Origin: Panagrolaimus kolymaensis | Taxonomy: Eukaryota > Nematoda > Chromadorea > Rhabditida > Panagrolaimidae | Length of the DNA stretch: 64,000 nt | Direction: 5' to 3' | Assembly (NCBI GenBank): GCA_028622995.1 | Contig: JAJQJQ010000003.1 | Coordinates: forward strand, 1,488,001-1,552,000 | Part shown: positions 40,534-53,034 of the stretch, one piece after another | Numbering within the stretch: position 1 is the stretch's first letter | Layout of the letters: the number at the start of each line of letters is the position of its first letter | The notes under the pieces: model-generated | Seen by the model: the letters and a program-made list of their open reading frames with translations, nothing else | Told to the model about the DNA's origin: nothing | The model's database searches: none | Position numbers and translations under genes: made by a program

Positions 40534-43500
40534 ATGTCATCCGCTGCTAACAACAATGTTAGTAGTGACATTGAAAATGTCAACCTTCATGAGGTTTGTT
40601 TAATTTTTTCCTATCCATGGATATATAAAATATTGTGATATTATTTTTTTTAGCTTGCCACAAGCATTACACCCGTTCGGGCAAATATTATGTCGGAATT
40701 TGCTGATGTTGAAATCTTCATGATTTCTATTGATAGTTTGTTCTTGGAATTATTGGCTCATGATTATCACAATTTTGACCTCAATGGACAAACTCTTGTT
40801 CTTGCTACACAATTTGAACGCTTTGTTGGCGCATTGGATAAAGTGAATGGCAAATTCAAACTCGTTTATTTTGAAGAATTTTATAATCTTTATCAAAATG
40901 AGAGTCTCCTCTCCTATTTATTCTCATTCTTTTTGTTATACATAAAGAAAAGCAAATATGGAAAACATGTCAAAGTTTTTAGTTCACCTTTCGATGAACA
41001 ATGGATCAAGTTTTTGTCAGATGTAACTCCTTCCTTTATGGTAAATTTTTCACCACATTTAAAAGTATATTTCAAAAATACAAAATTTTAGGCAATTTCT
41101 ATTGATGGACCTAAAGAAAAGCTTGTTAAAGAGAAAACTGATTTTGAATCTCGCTTATCTTCTATTGTTATTCAATTGATGACATTCCATATTCCATCGG
41201 TTTATTTGATTGGATTTGAAATTAGTTTCACTGAATGTGTTTGTTATCGAGCGTTTTCACCCCTTACAATGACGGATAATTTGGAAAAGAAGATTCGGGA
41301 TGTTTGGAATACAAAAACAAGTAAAAAATAGTTTTAACTTTGTCAAAAAAAAATAATCTTTATTTAGATTTCCCCAACAGATTTCTTTCAAAAGAAAAGT
41401 TTATTAAAAAACAAGATTTCTTAGCTTCCATATTTAAAAGTTTACCAAAAAACTCTGATAATTTTGAAGCCTTATGTTCTGCTGCTATACTCAGTTCTCT
41501 TGTGGCTGATAAAAGAGCTGGCAAACGGCGATATTGGACAAAATTTGAAGAAAGCGGCAAAGCTCCATCCAACGATGATCGTCGACAAATTATTGGTGCA
41601 TTAACCAATGCTCTTTATACTGTCGACCCAGCTTCTATTGAATTTGATCTTGCTGATTTTTGGGATGGTCGAATGATTTTAATTATTTATAATGCTATTA
41701 TTCAAAAAACTCCAGTATGTTTTCTAAGCTAACTTTTTCTGGGTTTACTTGATAGTTTTTTAGATTCTTCCCATTCGTCTTCAAGATGAGTTTAGTAGAC
41801 TTCATGGATTAGCTGGCTTGAAACTTCCCATTGCTGCCGATACTGAAGATTCGTTACTTGAGCCTCCAGAAGCAACTGAAACAGTCTTTAATGATATTAA
41901 ATTGCCAGAGGTATCTTCCGTTATAACGGATTTGTATTCAGAAGAAGCAATCAAGGTAAAATATTAGACTTCCACTTTATAATTTTAATATTCATTTTTA
42001 TAGAAAATTGATAAATTAAAATTACCAAAAGAAAAAAGGGAAGAAATTCCATATGAAAAAATCTTTAAAGATGGATTGAAATGGCAATTTCAAGATGTTA
42101 TTCCTAAATTGGTTAGCCCCAATGAAAAGCCACTTACTCCATGGGAATTGAAAAAATATAATCGTTCTCGTCAAACATTAGCCAGATGGTTCCAAGGTTT
42201 TTCGGATTCTCTCGAAGGTGGTCGAAATGATTTGCTTGTGGACTTTTCTCGTACTCCTCGGTTACCAACTATTCAAGAAGATGCCAACAAAAATAACAAC
42301 AAAAAGGAAAAAGATAAAGATGCCAAGCCCAAGAAAGGTGGTGGAAAGCCTGGATCCAAAAATGCTGTATCAAAGAAAGATGCAATTCTCGAAACCAATC
42401 GTTTACAACAAACTAAAAAGCAAATTGAAGCGGATAAAGCAAAGATCGATTTTGCAGTTAGTGTTAAAACTAATGTAATTGCACGGCTCGAAGATACTTT
42501 TCATCGTCTTGAACTTGATGAATCTAAAGCTTTATGTTGTTATCGTTTGGTTATTACATATTATGACGAATACGTTACTATGATTGATACTTTTAAAGAT
42601 TTAACAGAAAAGCAAGCATGGTCCGTCGATATGGTAGCTAAAATTAAGGATTGCTTCCAAAGACATTGGAAAAATTTAGATGATCGACAACAAGAACGAA
42701 TTGTTGAAATTTGGCAATCACTTGGATTTGAAACTACAACCAAAAAATACCATAAATCTTTGAGTTTGGAAACAAATATCATTGATTATCAACTTTATCA
42801 TGGAGGTCGGCTAGTTGATATTCTATCTGATCCACAAAAAGATGAACGAGTAACTGGTTTTTCACCTGATCGATGGCAACGATCTATGCTTGATGTCGTT
42901 GATAAAAGTGAGTTGTTGTTAAAAATAATTATAAAGTAAAATTATTATTACTTTTTTTTCTTTAGGTGAATCCGCTTTGATTGTTGCCCCTACTTCTGCG
43001 GGAAAAACTTTCGTTTCATATTATTGTATCGAAAAAATTCTTCGTCAAAGTAATGATGATGTTGTAATTTATGTTGCTCCATCCAAAGCTTTGATCAATC
43101 AAGTTTGTGGTTCTATTTATGCTAGATTCCGTAATAAACCCATGGTTGGTGGACATACTCTTTTTGGTACATTGGCTTTGGATTATTCTGATAGTTTGGC
43201 TGTTTGTCAAGTGCTTGTTACCATTCCTGAAGCCCTTGAACAACTTTTATTAAGCCCTGATAAAGATTCACAAGAATTTATTTCTCGCGTTAAATATGTC
43301 ATCCTCGATGAAGTCCATTGTATCAATGCTTTCCATGATGGCCATTTTATTGAACATATCTTTTTACTTATTCGTTGCCCATTTTTGGCTTTGTCTGCAA
43401 CCATCGGAAATCAAGAAACTTTCCATAATTGGCTTAAAAATATGGAAGATTTTAAAACAAAAGATATGAGTCGAAAACGTGATGTTCATTTAATTACTTA

Positions 43501-46173
43501 TAATGAACGTTGGTCAGAACTTGAATTGGCTATGCAAAGATTGGAAGTAAATGATTTGAAATCATATCGAAATGATAATAAAAACTTTGGTCTTGAATAT
43601 ACGGATGAGTTAGATGAAACTGATCCTTATCCATTAGCTCCACCAATTCAAGAACTCAGCGAGTAAGTTTTTTATTGTCTTTGGAACATATATGATTTTC
43701 TTGATTTCTAGAGAAAAGAAAACATTGTTAAAATATTTTATGCCATACAGCGTTTACAAACCTGAAAAAATTCGTATGTTTGGAATCCCCGATGATCAAC
43801 TTTTAACTGCTCGACAAATTGTTGAATTGTATACTGTTATGTCGAAAGTTGATGAAAAAGTCAAGTTCGTTTTTTAAAACTGTTATTTTGTGGCTTTATA
43901 ATGTAAAATTAATTTGTAGGACTGAACTTGAACCATGCAAATTTTTCAATTACAAACCAGGCTCAAATGAACGCGTTTGGCTTACCCGTGCTGATCTTCG
44001 TAATCTTGAAACTCAACTAAAAACTCGATTCCTTGATTGGCTTTATAACGATGAAGAAAAAACAGCTAAAATTTTCCGTGAATTTGATATCGAAGTTCAC
44101 CAAGAATTAGAAAAGCGCGATAAGCTTATTGATATGAATCATGTCTCTAAGCACAATATTAGCCCATTGATTCAACACATGATGGATAATACCATGATCC
44201 CAGCTTTATGCTTTAATGAAAATCGTGATATTTGTGAAGAATTAGCTATTCGAGTTTTTAACGATCTTCAAGCTCGAGAAGATGATTATAAAGAAAGCGC
44301 TGATTTTAAAAGAAAATTTAATTTGAAAGCTGAAGAAGTTTGTTTCATTCCTAAAAAATTTAAAATTAACTTTGACAATTTTTAGAAATTTGAAAAGCTT
44401 AAAAAACGTAAGAGAGATGAAACTGAAGAAGATAAAAAGAAGCGTGGCCCTAAACAAGATGAAGAAGATGACCTTCCTGAAGATAATGATGCCGATCCAT
44501 TTGCAATTCAAAGAGTAAAGATGAGAGAAGCCCTTGCTCGCTTCAAACTTGTTGGTCGTGTCACTGATGATGAGTTGTATGATAAAGCGATTGAGCGGCT
44601 TACACAACGAAGTTCTAAAAGCCCCACAACTCAAATGCTTCTTAAATTATTTGAACGAGGCATCGGTGTTCATCATGATGGCTTTAATAATATTGAACGA
44701 GGCGCTGTTGAAATGCTTTTCCGTTCAGGTCATTTGGGAATTGTTTTCTCTACTGCCACCCTAGCTTTGGGGTAAGCTTTTAATTATTAATTGTAGGCTT
44801 TTTAAATAATGATGTTTTTAGAATGAATATGCCATGTAAGACTGTAGTCTTTGGTATTGATACCCCTGATTTAACTCCACTTCAATTCCGTCAAATGTCT
44901 GGACGAGCTGGACGTCGAGGTTATGATCCATCTGGTTCAGTAATTTTCATGGCTATTCCATCAAGCAAAATTAGACGTCTCCTAACTGCTTCACTTTCCA
45001 TGCTTCGTGGAAATGTACCTTTCACCACTTCTTACCTTCTTCGTTTATTAGCATATGTAAATGGAGAAGATAATACTTCCGTTACAACTCCCGCAAAAGA
45101 AACTAAAACTAGCAAGAAAAACAAGAAGGATGTTGATATCACTGATGTAACATCAATTGATATGCGAACTAAAGCTGCTTTAGCTTTATTAGAAAATTCT
45201 CTTGATCTTTATTCATGTTCGGAAGAAGAACGGCCACGCGTTAAAAATTTCTTAAAACATTATGCTTTGTTTAGCATATACCTTTTCCGTCGCATGCAGC
45301 TCATTAATAATGAAGGCCGCCTCAATGGATTTGCTCGATTTGCAGTTTCTTTAGGCAATTTTGAACCAGGAAATTTGTTATTTATTCATCTTTTACAAAC
45401 TGGATGTTTCCATCGACTCATTAAACAACGACTCGATGCTGAAGTTTCATCGGATGCACTCAACGAAGAATTAATCTTTATTTTAGCTCATATTTTTACA
45501 AATTTGCCTGTTAGTAATTCTTTGACTGAAAGTTTGAAAGCCACTGATGAAAAACCATATCTTGTTCCATTATCAGCAGATTTCCAAAAAGCAGTTAATG
45601 AATACAACAATATGGTTAATGAATATATTTTTAATGGAGTTCGATTAGCTTCTGAAGATGGACATGTTTTTGTAAGTATTTTTCGTAAATAATTTTCTTT
45701 ATGTTGACTTCGATTTTTAGGACCCTGCATTCGATGTAACTGGTAAACTTGCTGAATCCCATGAAATTTCTACCCATAATTTGGTTCCTCCATTTAAAAA
45801 AGACTTTGAATTAGACCATAGTTTGGTACCTTTTGCTGCCCACGATGAAAAGGATCATCGAGATCGTAAAATTAATATCAACTCTTTTGCATATGATTTT
45901 TGGAAATTACCATCTCGCAAACGCTTAGTTACTTTTAACAAGCTTGCAGTTGATGAAATTTGGGGCCTTATTCGACACTTTTATGTAAGCCTTTTTTAAA
46001 TTTAATCAGTAATTAATTTTCCCTTTGATTTTTAGCGAGCTCTCACATCAATTACAAATGGCCTTCATAAAATTGCTCGCCCAAAAGATCCTTTCCTAAC
46101 CCAAATGATTACAATCCAAGAAGAATATGGTGAAAAATTCCACTCTGCTTTCAGTATGATAAAGAAAAAGTAA
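40534..46173 (+). CDS. DDX60-like: DDX60-like Ski2-family DExH helicase
   Basis: A multi-exon gene giving about 1,680 residues, comparable with DDX60 (1,712). The N-terminal half matches the DDX60 leader ([32 protein letters not shown]), then a Lys-rich linker. The helicase core shows motif I APTSAGKT, motif Ib [16 protein letters not shown], motif II DEVH, motif III SAT, then [27 protein letters not shown] and motif [17 protein letters not shown], followed by a helical C-terminal region. DDX60 proteins are cytoplasmic RNA helicases related to the exosome cofactor Ski2; mammalian DDX60 is linked to antiviral RNA sensing. The role in this animal is unknown. All key ATPase residues are present. 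The start ATG at 40534 lies about 75 nt after a TTTTTTTAG acceptor. Confidence 0.92.
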
Positions 46174-46318
46174 AAAAGCTGCTTCTTTTTTTGTTATTAT
46201 TTTATGTGCTTTGTTTGGGGTAAATTAAACAAATCGGTTTTTTCCTGTTGTTGTTTTATATTTTTTTTGAATTTTATTTATCGAAGATTTTCATTTTATG
46301 AAAATGTGTTAAATAATT

Positions 46319-46328
46319 AATAAATAAA
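46319..46328 (+). terminator. Poly(A) signals of the DDX60-like gene
   Basis: Two overlapping AATAAA hexamers about 146 bases after the stop codon, in the 246-bp gap to the convergently transcribed channel gene. Confidence 0.55.
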
Positions 46329-46419
46329 AAAAAATTTCTGTTCAAAAATTTCAAGTGAATTAGCTAATTTAAGGCATTTTAACATTTTGTACAGTTTGTT
46401 AAGATTCCATCGATATTGG

Positions 46420-48250
46420 TCAAGAAGTGATGGTACTAGAATTTTTTTCAATGGATTAAAAAATAAAACAATTTTTAGAAAAACTCTTACCCAAGGAAGA
46501 GAAACCAATACCAAACATTGAATAATACAAAAAAAATCGGGAATAAAATAGATGAAGCCTAAATCAAAAAAAATTGTTAAAACTTTTTAAGGAAAGATTT
46601 AGCAACCTTATCCAATTTGTAAGCAGTCCACTGAGGGCATTCAAAGCATAACCATGAACACTGGCAACTGAAATAAAATTAAATAAAGTACAAAAAAAAA
46701 TTGGTCAAAAAATAACACAATTTTTCGATTTTTTTTGTAAAACTAACGCAATTTTATTTGATGCTTCATATCGAGTTAAATATCCCACAACAGCTAATTC
46801 CATTAAGGATGCAAAAATAAATCCCATAGAAAATAATATCCATACATCAATTGCTTTAACATCAGATGTTTTAGGTAATCCGCTAACAACGGAGCCAAAT
46901 TGAAAACTAAAATAAAAATGCTAATTTCATTAGATCCATAAAAATTAAGTTTACGTTAAAGCTAAAAGTGAATTGACTCCAACGGTTGTTCTTGAAGGAA
47001 TATTGCTGGGTCCAAGCCAAAATGGTATCTTTAAAAAAAGTTATGTTTTCTTGGCAAAAATATGGTTGGATGTTATCATTACTTACCCAAGAAATTAAAA
47101 CATATAAAGTTGAAAGGGAATAAACTTGTAAAATATAAAATCCATAAAGGCGTTGAAAAGTAAAAGTTGCAACAAGCTCATTAAAAATTCCTGGTGGATA
47201 TAGTCGCTTGATGCTACTCGCTTTATAATCAATTAAAACATAATCTGGCAAAGTTATATTTTCTTTTAAAATTAATATTGGATCTTCTTTCCAAATCATA
47301 TTTACATCCGCTGTGTTGTGATTAAACGACTCATAAAAAAGCAAACATCTAAAATAAATAAAATTTCGAGGGATTAAAAAAAAGTTGTTTATTTCTTACT
47401 TTTGCTGATCAATTGGAAAAGTCCGAAGTGCATTTTGACATGGCCCAGTTAGTTTTATTCTAAAATAAAAATTAATACAAATATAAACAACAACAAAAAA
47501 GTTTTTTTTCACTAACCTATAATTATGTGAAACTCTCCCATCGCTATAAATTTGTAAAAATACATTAGGGAATGGACTTTGATGAACTGAAGCAGCTTTA
47601 GTATTTACAAAGCATGCACCCGAATTCCATATTTTATCCAAAACTTTTATGGCATCAACAGAAAAATTTCTATAAAAAAGAAGCAATTTGAAATCAAATT
47701 TAAAGAAATCTTAAAAACGTTGCTTACTGCTTGCATGGATTTAAATGGGAGAAAGCCAACTTATCGTCATGCCACCATTCAGTAACATAAACATCAAGCT
47801 CAAATTCACTAGTAATTTCAATAATTTTTGAAACTTCTTGAACCCATAACTAAAATATGAGGTTCTTTTAGTTGAGTAGAACATTATTAATAGCTTACTT
47901 CAACTTGAACTTCAACATTTCCTCCACCTGGAATTCTAAGTTTATCATAATTTTGAAGTAAAGTTTCCAAAACTACTGCATCATCTGCGCAATGTTGTTC
48001 GCGACGAAAAGTGTCTATTTGATGTTCATGATCAACTTCTCTCTTTCTTCTAAATAATTCTTCCTCCTCTTCTTCACTGCTAATTTTATCCAACCATTCA
48101 CTAAAAAAACATTATTTTGAAACCCTTGGAAATGAGAAAGATTTCAAATAAAAATTTATACCTAAAGTTAGTTGAATTAAAATTCTCAGATTTAATTTTA
48201 GCTGCTCCTACAAAAACAAGAAGAATAACGACCAAATAAAAACGTGCCAT
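46420..48250 (-). CDS. Cys-loop ligand-gated ion channel, predicted anion-selective
   Basis: About ten short exons. The signal peptide [18 protein letters not shown] is followed by an acidic stretch and the ligand-binding domain: [29 protein letters not shown], and the Cys-loop [15 protein letters not shown] with 13 residues between the cysteines. Then come M1 ([20 protein letters not shown]), M2 ([20 protein letters not shown]), M3 ([19 protein letters not shown]) and M4 ([16 protein letters not shown]), ending GTITS-stop. Subunits form pentameric channels in the plasma membrane. The PSR at the cytoplasmic end of M2 resembles the PAR of chloride channels and lacks the Glu of cation channels. 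The M3-M4 loop is short and Cys-rich. The ligand cannot be deduced; invertebrate amine-, GABA- or acetylcholine-gated chloride channels are candidates. Confidence 0.88.
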
Positions 48251-49184
48251 AGCTGCTAGATGGCTTTTTTATTTTCTTCGGATTTTACATGAATGCAGCC
48301 AGAGAGTTAGGTTTGAGTTAAACCTTTTTTTCTATAAAAAAGCGGTCATTTTTCACTTTTCTTTTTATACTTTTTTTTGAAAATAAAAGGGAGTTGTCAC
48401 GCTTCTGGATTTATTTCATTCACATACATACTTATTAATAATTTAAGAAATAAAAAATCGAAACAAACTTTATAAAGATATAAAATAAAGACTTTGGACA
48501 TCTTTTTTATTAAAGCAAAAAAAAGTTGACGCCACTTTGTAAAAAAGCAAGCAGCCAAGAAAGATTTTTATTTTCTGGGAGAAGATGAAAACAAGCTGAC
48601 TTTTGAGAGAAAAAAAATCCTTGCATATATTTTTTTGCCCAAAAAAGTCCCATTGTTGTTGTTAATGTTATATATGAAGGGAGTAAAAAAAGAAGGAAGC
48701 ATGTATGCTTGACGCTCCACTCCTCAGAAACATCCTCTGCTTTTTTTGAAACACATGAAAAAATCTAACGGGAAAAAGATGCGCTGCATTTTCCCCAACT
48801 TTTTGTTGTTACTTCAACGTAAAGAATCATCGATTTTACTTTTTTTCTTCAAAATATTTAAAGTTAATGTAAAAAAAAGTCCCATGGATACAACATGAAG
48901 TAACGATTGGTTTTATTTTAGCTGCTTTTTTCCCTCAAAGTTATCCTCTTTTTTTGACTCCAATTTTCTTTTTGTTAGAAAAAAAAACAATGCTTAACCA
49001 AGCAAATTATTATTGGCATGAAACTTTTTATGTTCTCAAGGGATTCTTTTGCAAAAAAATAGAGAAAGGGAAGAAATTTTTAAGGAAGCATTAGCCATTG
49101 CAATGTTTCAATTTTATGAAAAACTTTGTACATTTTATTCTCTAATAAGATATGAAGCGTTAGATATAAATATAGAACTTTTTT
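48251..49184. other. Intergenic DNA upstream of the channel gene
   Basis: AT-rich, no exon recognised; presumably carries the promoter of the channel and the 3' UTR of the receptor gene, both on the minus strand. Confidence 0.4.
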
Positions 49185-50806
49185 TTAATTAATCGAGCTC
49201 AATTTATGTACTGGAAGTTTTGTTCCAAATTCGATGGATGATTTAGCTTGACATCGAGCAGCAGAGCTTTGTCGGTCAAGAAGAATAAAAGTTGAAGTAC
49301 GCTCAGAGAGCTGCCTCTTCGATTGGAAGGTTGTTAATTGACGTAATTGTGTATCAGTTAACTGCAAATTTTCTAATTTTGTTTATTTAATTACATAGTA
49401 ACAAAGCTTACCATATCAATAACTGGATCCAAAGTCATTCGAGTAAACCATCCCACAGCTGAAAGAGATGTGAAAGTACCATAATATAGGAAAGCTGATA
49501 AATATTCTAAATCACATTTCATCAATGTGTTTCTTTCCCATTGCCTTTTTTCTTCCATTTCTGTTAATTTAATACTCCATAATTCACAGCTATCTGGCAT
49601 GGGATAAGTAGCCCAATATGCGAGTCCCATTAAAATAAAACTAAATGTAAAAACAGCGATGTGAACTCCAAGCCTCCAAACGCTTGCTTGATGTCGATTA
49701 GAAACATAATGGTCGCTACGTCGGCGAAAAAGCATTATAATAACCTAGAAAAAGAGGGGTCATCTTCTTTGACTTTAAGTTAGATTTGAAACACTTACAA
49801 AAGCATAACTGGCAATAGTCATAAAATAACTAAAGCTTGGTAATAATAAACTTAAAAATCCCATTTTTAACAAAGAATCGTTTATAACATCCTCGCATAA
49901 TTCTACCATCCAATGATCCATTAAACCATGATATCGATGGCGCATCATATACAACATTCCATTGGAATCAAATAAAGGTTGTTGACTAAAACATATTACC
50001 TCAAAATCTTGAACACTAAGTATTGACATACCCTGCATATATTGCATACATCAATATAATAATCATAACTATCCAACCCAAAGTTATCGCACGAATAACC
50101 CGCCCTGTAGTTAATCCAAGTTTATATCGTAAAGGCATACGAACCGCGTAGCATGTAAGAAAAGATATGCCAAAATAACTAACAGCTAAGACCCAATAAT
50201 CAAGAGTTACAACAATCTATAAATTACAAAATTTGTATACTGTATTTTAGCTATTTTTGAATTAAAATCCATCTTATTTTTTTTACTTTTTAAACATTTT
50301 TGGATAAAATAAATTTCAAGTTAAAATTTTCATGAAAGTACTGTATTCCTTGCAAATATTTGTGGCAAGATAAAAGTGTAAATATTCCTAACCTGCATAA
50401 AAAAATCGGGAAATATTGAACTCGATGTGCAATCTACCATATCACATGTTATTCTTACATTTACAAGATACAGTAGTGAGATTACAGCGGTTATAAGATC
50501 AGCTATACATCGGTTTGCAATGAACAATAATCTTTTAGAAAGTAGCTTTCGTGAATAAACACCTCGACAAAGTAATATGAAAAGAAACAAATTGCCTATA
50601 AGAAGATAATAAAAGCAAAGGAGATTAAAAGTGCATTTTTAAATGCAAAAAAAGATTAATTACTTACAGATAAGAGCAATAACACAAAAAACTATAAGAA
50701 TTTGTGGAAGGGCATTAAACATCAATTCTAATATTAATACTCTATTAGCTTTTTCTTCAGCGCATTGTTCTGGGAATAGATTGACCGATGAATCATCTTC
50801 ACTCAT
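49185..50806 (-). CDS. Divergent 7TM (rhodopsin-like) G protein-coupled receptor
   Basis: About seven exons. Seven hydrophobic segments can be placed: TM1 PQILIVFCVIALIC then NLFLFILL, TM2 LLFIANRCIADLITAVISLL, TM3 VVTLDYWVLAVSYFGISFL, TM4 AITLGWIVMIIILMYAIYAG, TM5 MGFLSLLLPSFSYFMTIASY, TM6 LGVHIAVFTFSFILMGLAYW, TM7 FLYYGTFTSLSAVGWFTRMT. Cysteines before TM3 and in loop 2 (VELCEDV) could form the usual disulfide. The DRY box is replaced by CYAVRM and NPxxY by DPVIDM, as in lineage-specific invertebrate chemoreceptor or peptide-receptor families. TM4 and loop 2 join across a 48-bp intron. Extracellular loop 3 carries the motif WSIKLTEMEEKR, which recurs in the next gene upstream. The cytoplasmic tail is basic and Ser/Thr-rich. 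Ligand unknown. Confidence 0.75.
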
Positions 50807-51887
50807 TTGAATATCGGTCTTCTAAAAAAATGAAGAAAGTTAAAATGAAAAGGTTTTTAAAGTTCCTTGATGCAGTCTAAGCAAACATATTTAAAAACAA
50901 AAAGACGCGAAAATGAGAAAATGAGTATTGCCAAAATAAGCGAAAACCAGCCAACATGTTCCTTTTTCTTTTTCTGGTATACCAAATACATTCACATTCG
51001 ATAATTAAAATTGCTTGCTTTAAGGACGTCGTCGTCGCTTTTCTTTTTCGAAAACGCTAAAACCCAAAAACAAAAGGTTTGTTTATTTATTTCTTATAAA
51101 AAGCAATGGTGACATATTTAAAAAAATAACTGCCAGTTAGTAGCATTCCAGAGTGGAAGTGTCTCATCTAATTCTAATATATCTTCCATTTCCTCTTCTT
51201 TTTTTCTTCCATCAAATATGTGTAGGTACCTCTTCAAAAACACAATGACTAAGATAAAAAAGGAAGGCAGCTTACAAGAAGATGAAGAAGATGAAAAGGG
51301 TGTCAACATCGTTCTCGTCCTTTTATGCCATTTTTAAATGAAAAAAGGGAAGGAAGAAAGGCAAAAAATTTATGGAAAAAAATAGAAACCCGGGAAACAA
51401 AAAGAAAAAAAACCCAGGAAACAAAGGAAGCAATTGTTGAAACGTTAAAAGTATTATTTCACAAACGAACGGCAAAAAATAGCTAGCTTGAATTATTTGT
51501 AACAAATCAACCATCTCATGGGATTTAGCAATTTAAAAACGAATGTGTCCTGAGTTAATGCCTTTTCAAAACGGGAAACGATTAATATGACGACTTTATG
51601 AATTCCTTTAAAAAAATATGTGGGAAGGGACGTTTATAAAACAAACAACAGATTAAATTCGTTCCATCAAAATTCAACGCAAAAAAATTAATTTTTTTTT
51701 GAAAAAATATATTTACGTCAAAGAAAAAATTACATTTCACAAACAAAAAGGTTAAAATTCAAATATAAGGAATTTTGCGTGTTTTTATTGTTCGATATTA
51801 GAGTTTCCTTTTACTTTTTATTTTTTGCTTAGCTTTGACTTACTAATTAAAAAATATACTTTTTTTCTTCTTAATTTTCTTGAGCTG
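50807..51887. other. Intergenic DNA
   Basis: AT-rich, no exon recognised. A TTTTTTTAG acceptor lies just upstream of the receptor's ATG (about 50823). Confidence 0.4.
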
Positions 51888-53034
51888 TTAAAATACTCGG
51901 GCAAATAGGAGTGGATCAGAACCATCGTCAGAAGCGGTCTAAAAGTGCAAGCTTTAATAAAGATATTTAACAATGGAATTAAAAGTACCTCGTGATGTGC
52001 TTTTGGTATGTTTCTTGTAAATGAGCGATAATGAATGATAATGCTTAAAGTAACCCAAAGCTAAAAATTTGTATCATCATTTTATTATAGTTTTTTTTAT
52101 TTTCATACCAAAAATGGAAAAGTATAGGATGGATAAAAGGTTAATAAATGACGAAATGTTAAATATGGTAATGAAATTTGGTATTCTTTCGCAATATTAA
52201 GCATGTTACCGATGTCACTTGCCCACTAAAAAGGAAGCACTTTCCAATTAAATTTACCACTAAAATTGTTTGTTTCACTTACAATAAAACGAACGCCATA
52301 AATAATCATATCGAAGAATGCTCTAACAGTCATGGATCCCATCCATGCAACCCAATAAATAATTAATTCCATTCGCTTACAATATGCACCTTTAAATAAA
52401 ATCCATGGCATTATCAAACCAGGTAAACCAAAAATTGCAATTGTAACATGTTCTAATGCTCCTTGAACTAAAACATTTTGTAAATATGAAAAGTATTTTT
52501 TAAAGGTTTTTCACTTGTGAGATCATCAAGTTTTGTGTAAACTTCACCGATGGCCACTCTTTTGCCATTAACAAATAAATACATATATTGTGGATAATTA
52601 TTTCCACATCGACGACCCCAACTTAATTTAAATGGTTGGGGCATTGGATCAAGATAATCCCAAAGATTTCCACCAAGTGTTGTAAGAGTTAGCGTCTAAA
52701 ATATCAATCTTTGACAAATTATTATGGAAGCATTAAATAAACTTACAATAGTAAAAAAGAACCCCAAAAATATCGAAATTCGATATGACAATGCAAAAGA
52801 CCATAAAAATCTTTCAACTTTATTGAAAGCAACAATTCTTTGTTTCCTTTTTTCTTCCTCCACTGGAGTTAGTTTTATGCTCCAATGTTTAGGCCATTTC
52901 CAATTTTGGTATTCATAATATAAAAGATATGGAAAATCATGAATATCATCCAAGGTGATAGGAAGACGAGGACAACAACAATCCATTATCAGTTTATTCC
53001 GAAAACACTTCGACCTTTTAAAATCATGGTTCAT
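51888..53034 (-). CDS. Multipass membrane protein of unknown family
   Basis: Six exons starting 52747-53034 and 52695 downward, ending with TASDDGSDPLLFARVF before TAA at 51888-51890; about 285 residues. The N-terminus contains a CCCPRLP cluster that could be palmitoylated and the motif HWSIKLTPVEEEKR, then a first membrane segment (FALSYRISIFLGFFFTIV), a loop with WGRRCGNNYPQYMYLFVNG, and hydrophobic segments ALEHVTIAIFGLPGLIMPWI, ELIIYWVAWMGSMTVRAFF and TFPFLLWVTLSIII. I do not recognise the family. Its motif matches 10 of 12 positions with the neighbouring receptor's third extracellular loop, hinting at shared ancestry. A short upstream ATG opens a five-codon ORF (MEDEP) overlapping the chosen start; MDCCC at 52986 is an alternative start. 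Confidence 0.65.

Noticed and set aside
44242..44634. 130-residue minus-strand ORF in the helicase gene
   Set aside because: Antisense of Lys/Asp-rich helicase codons; no splice or start signals.
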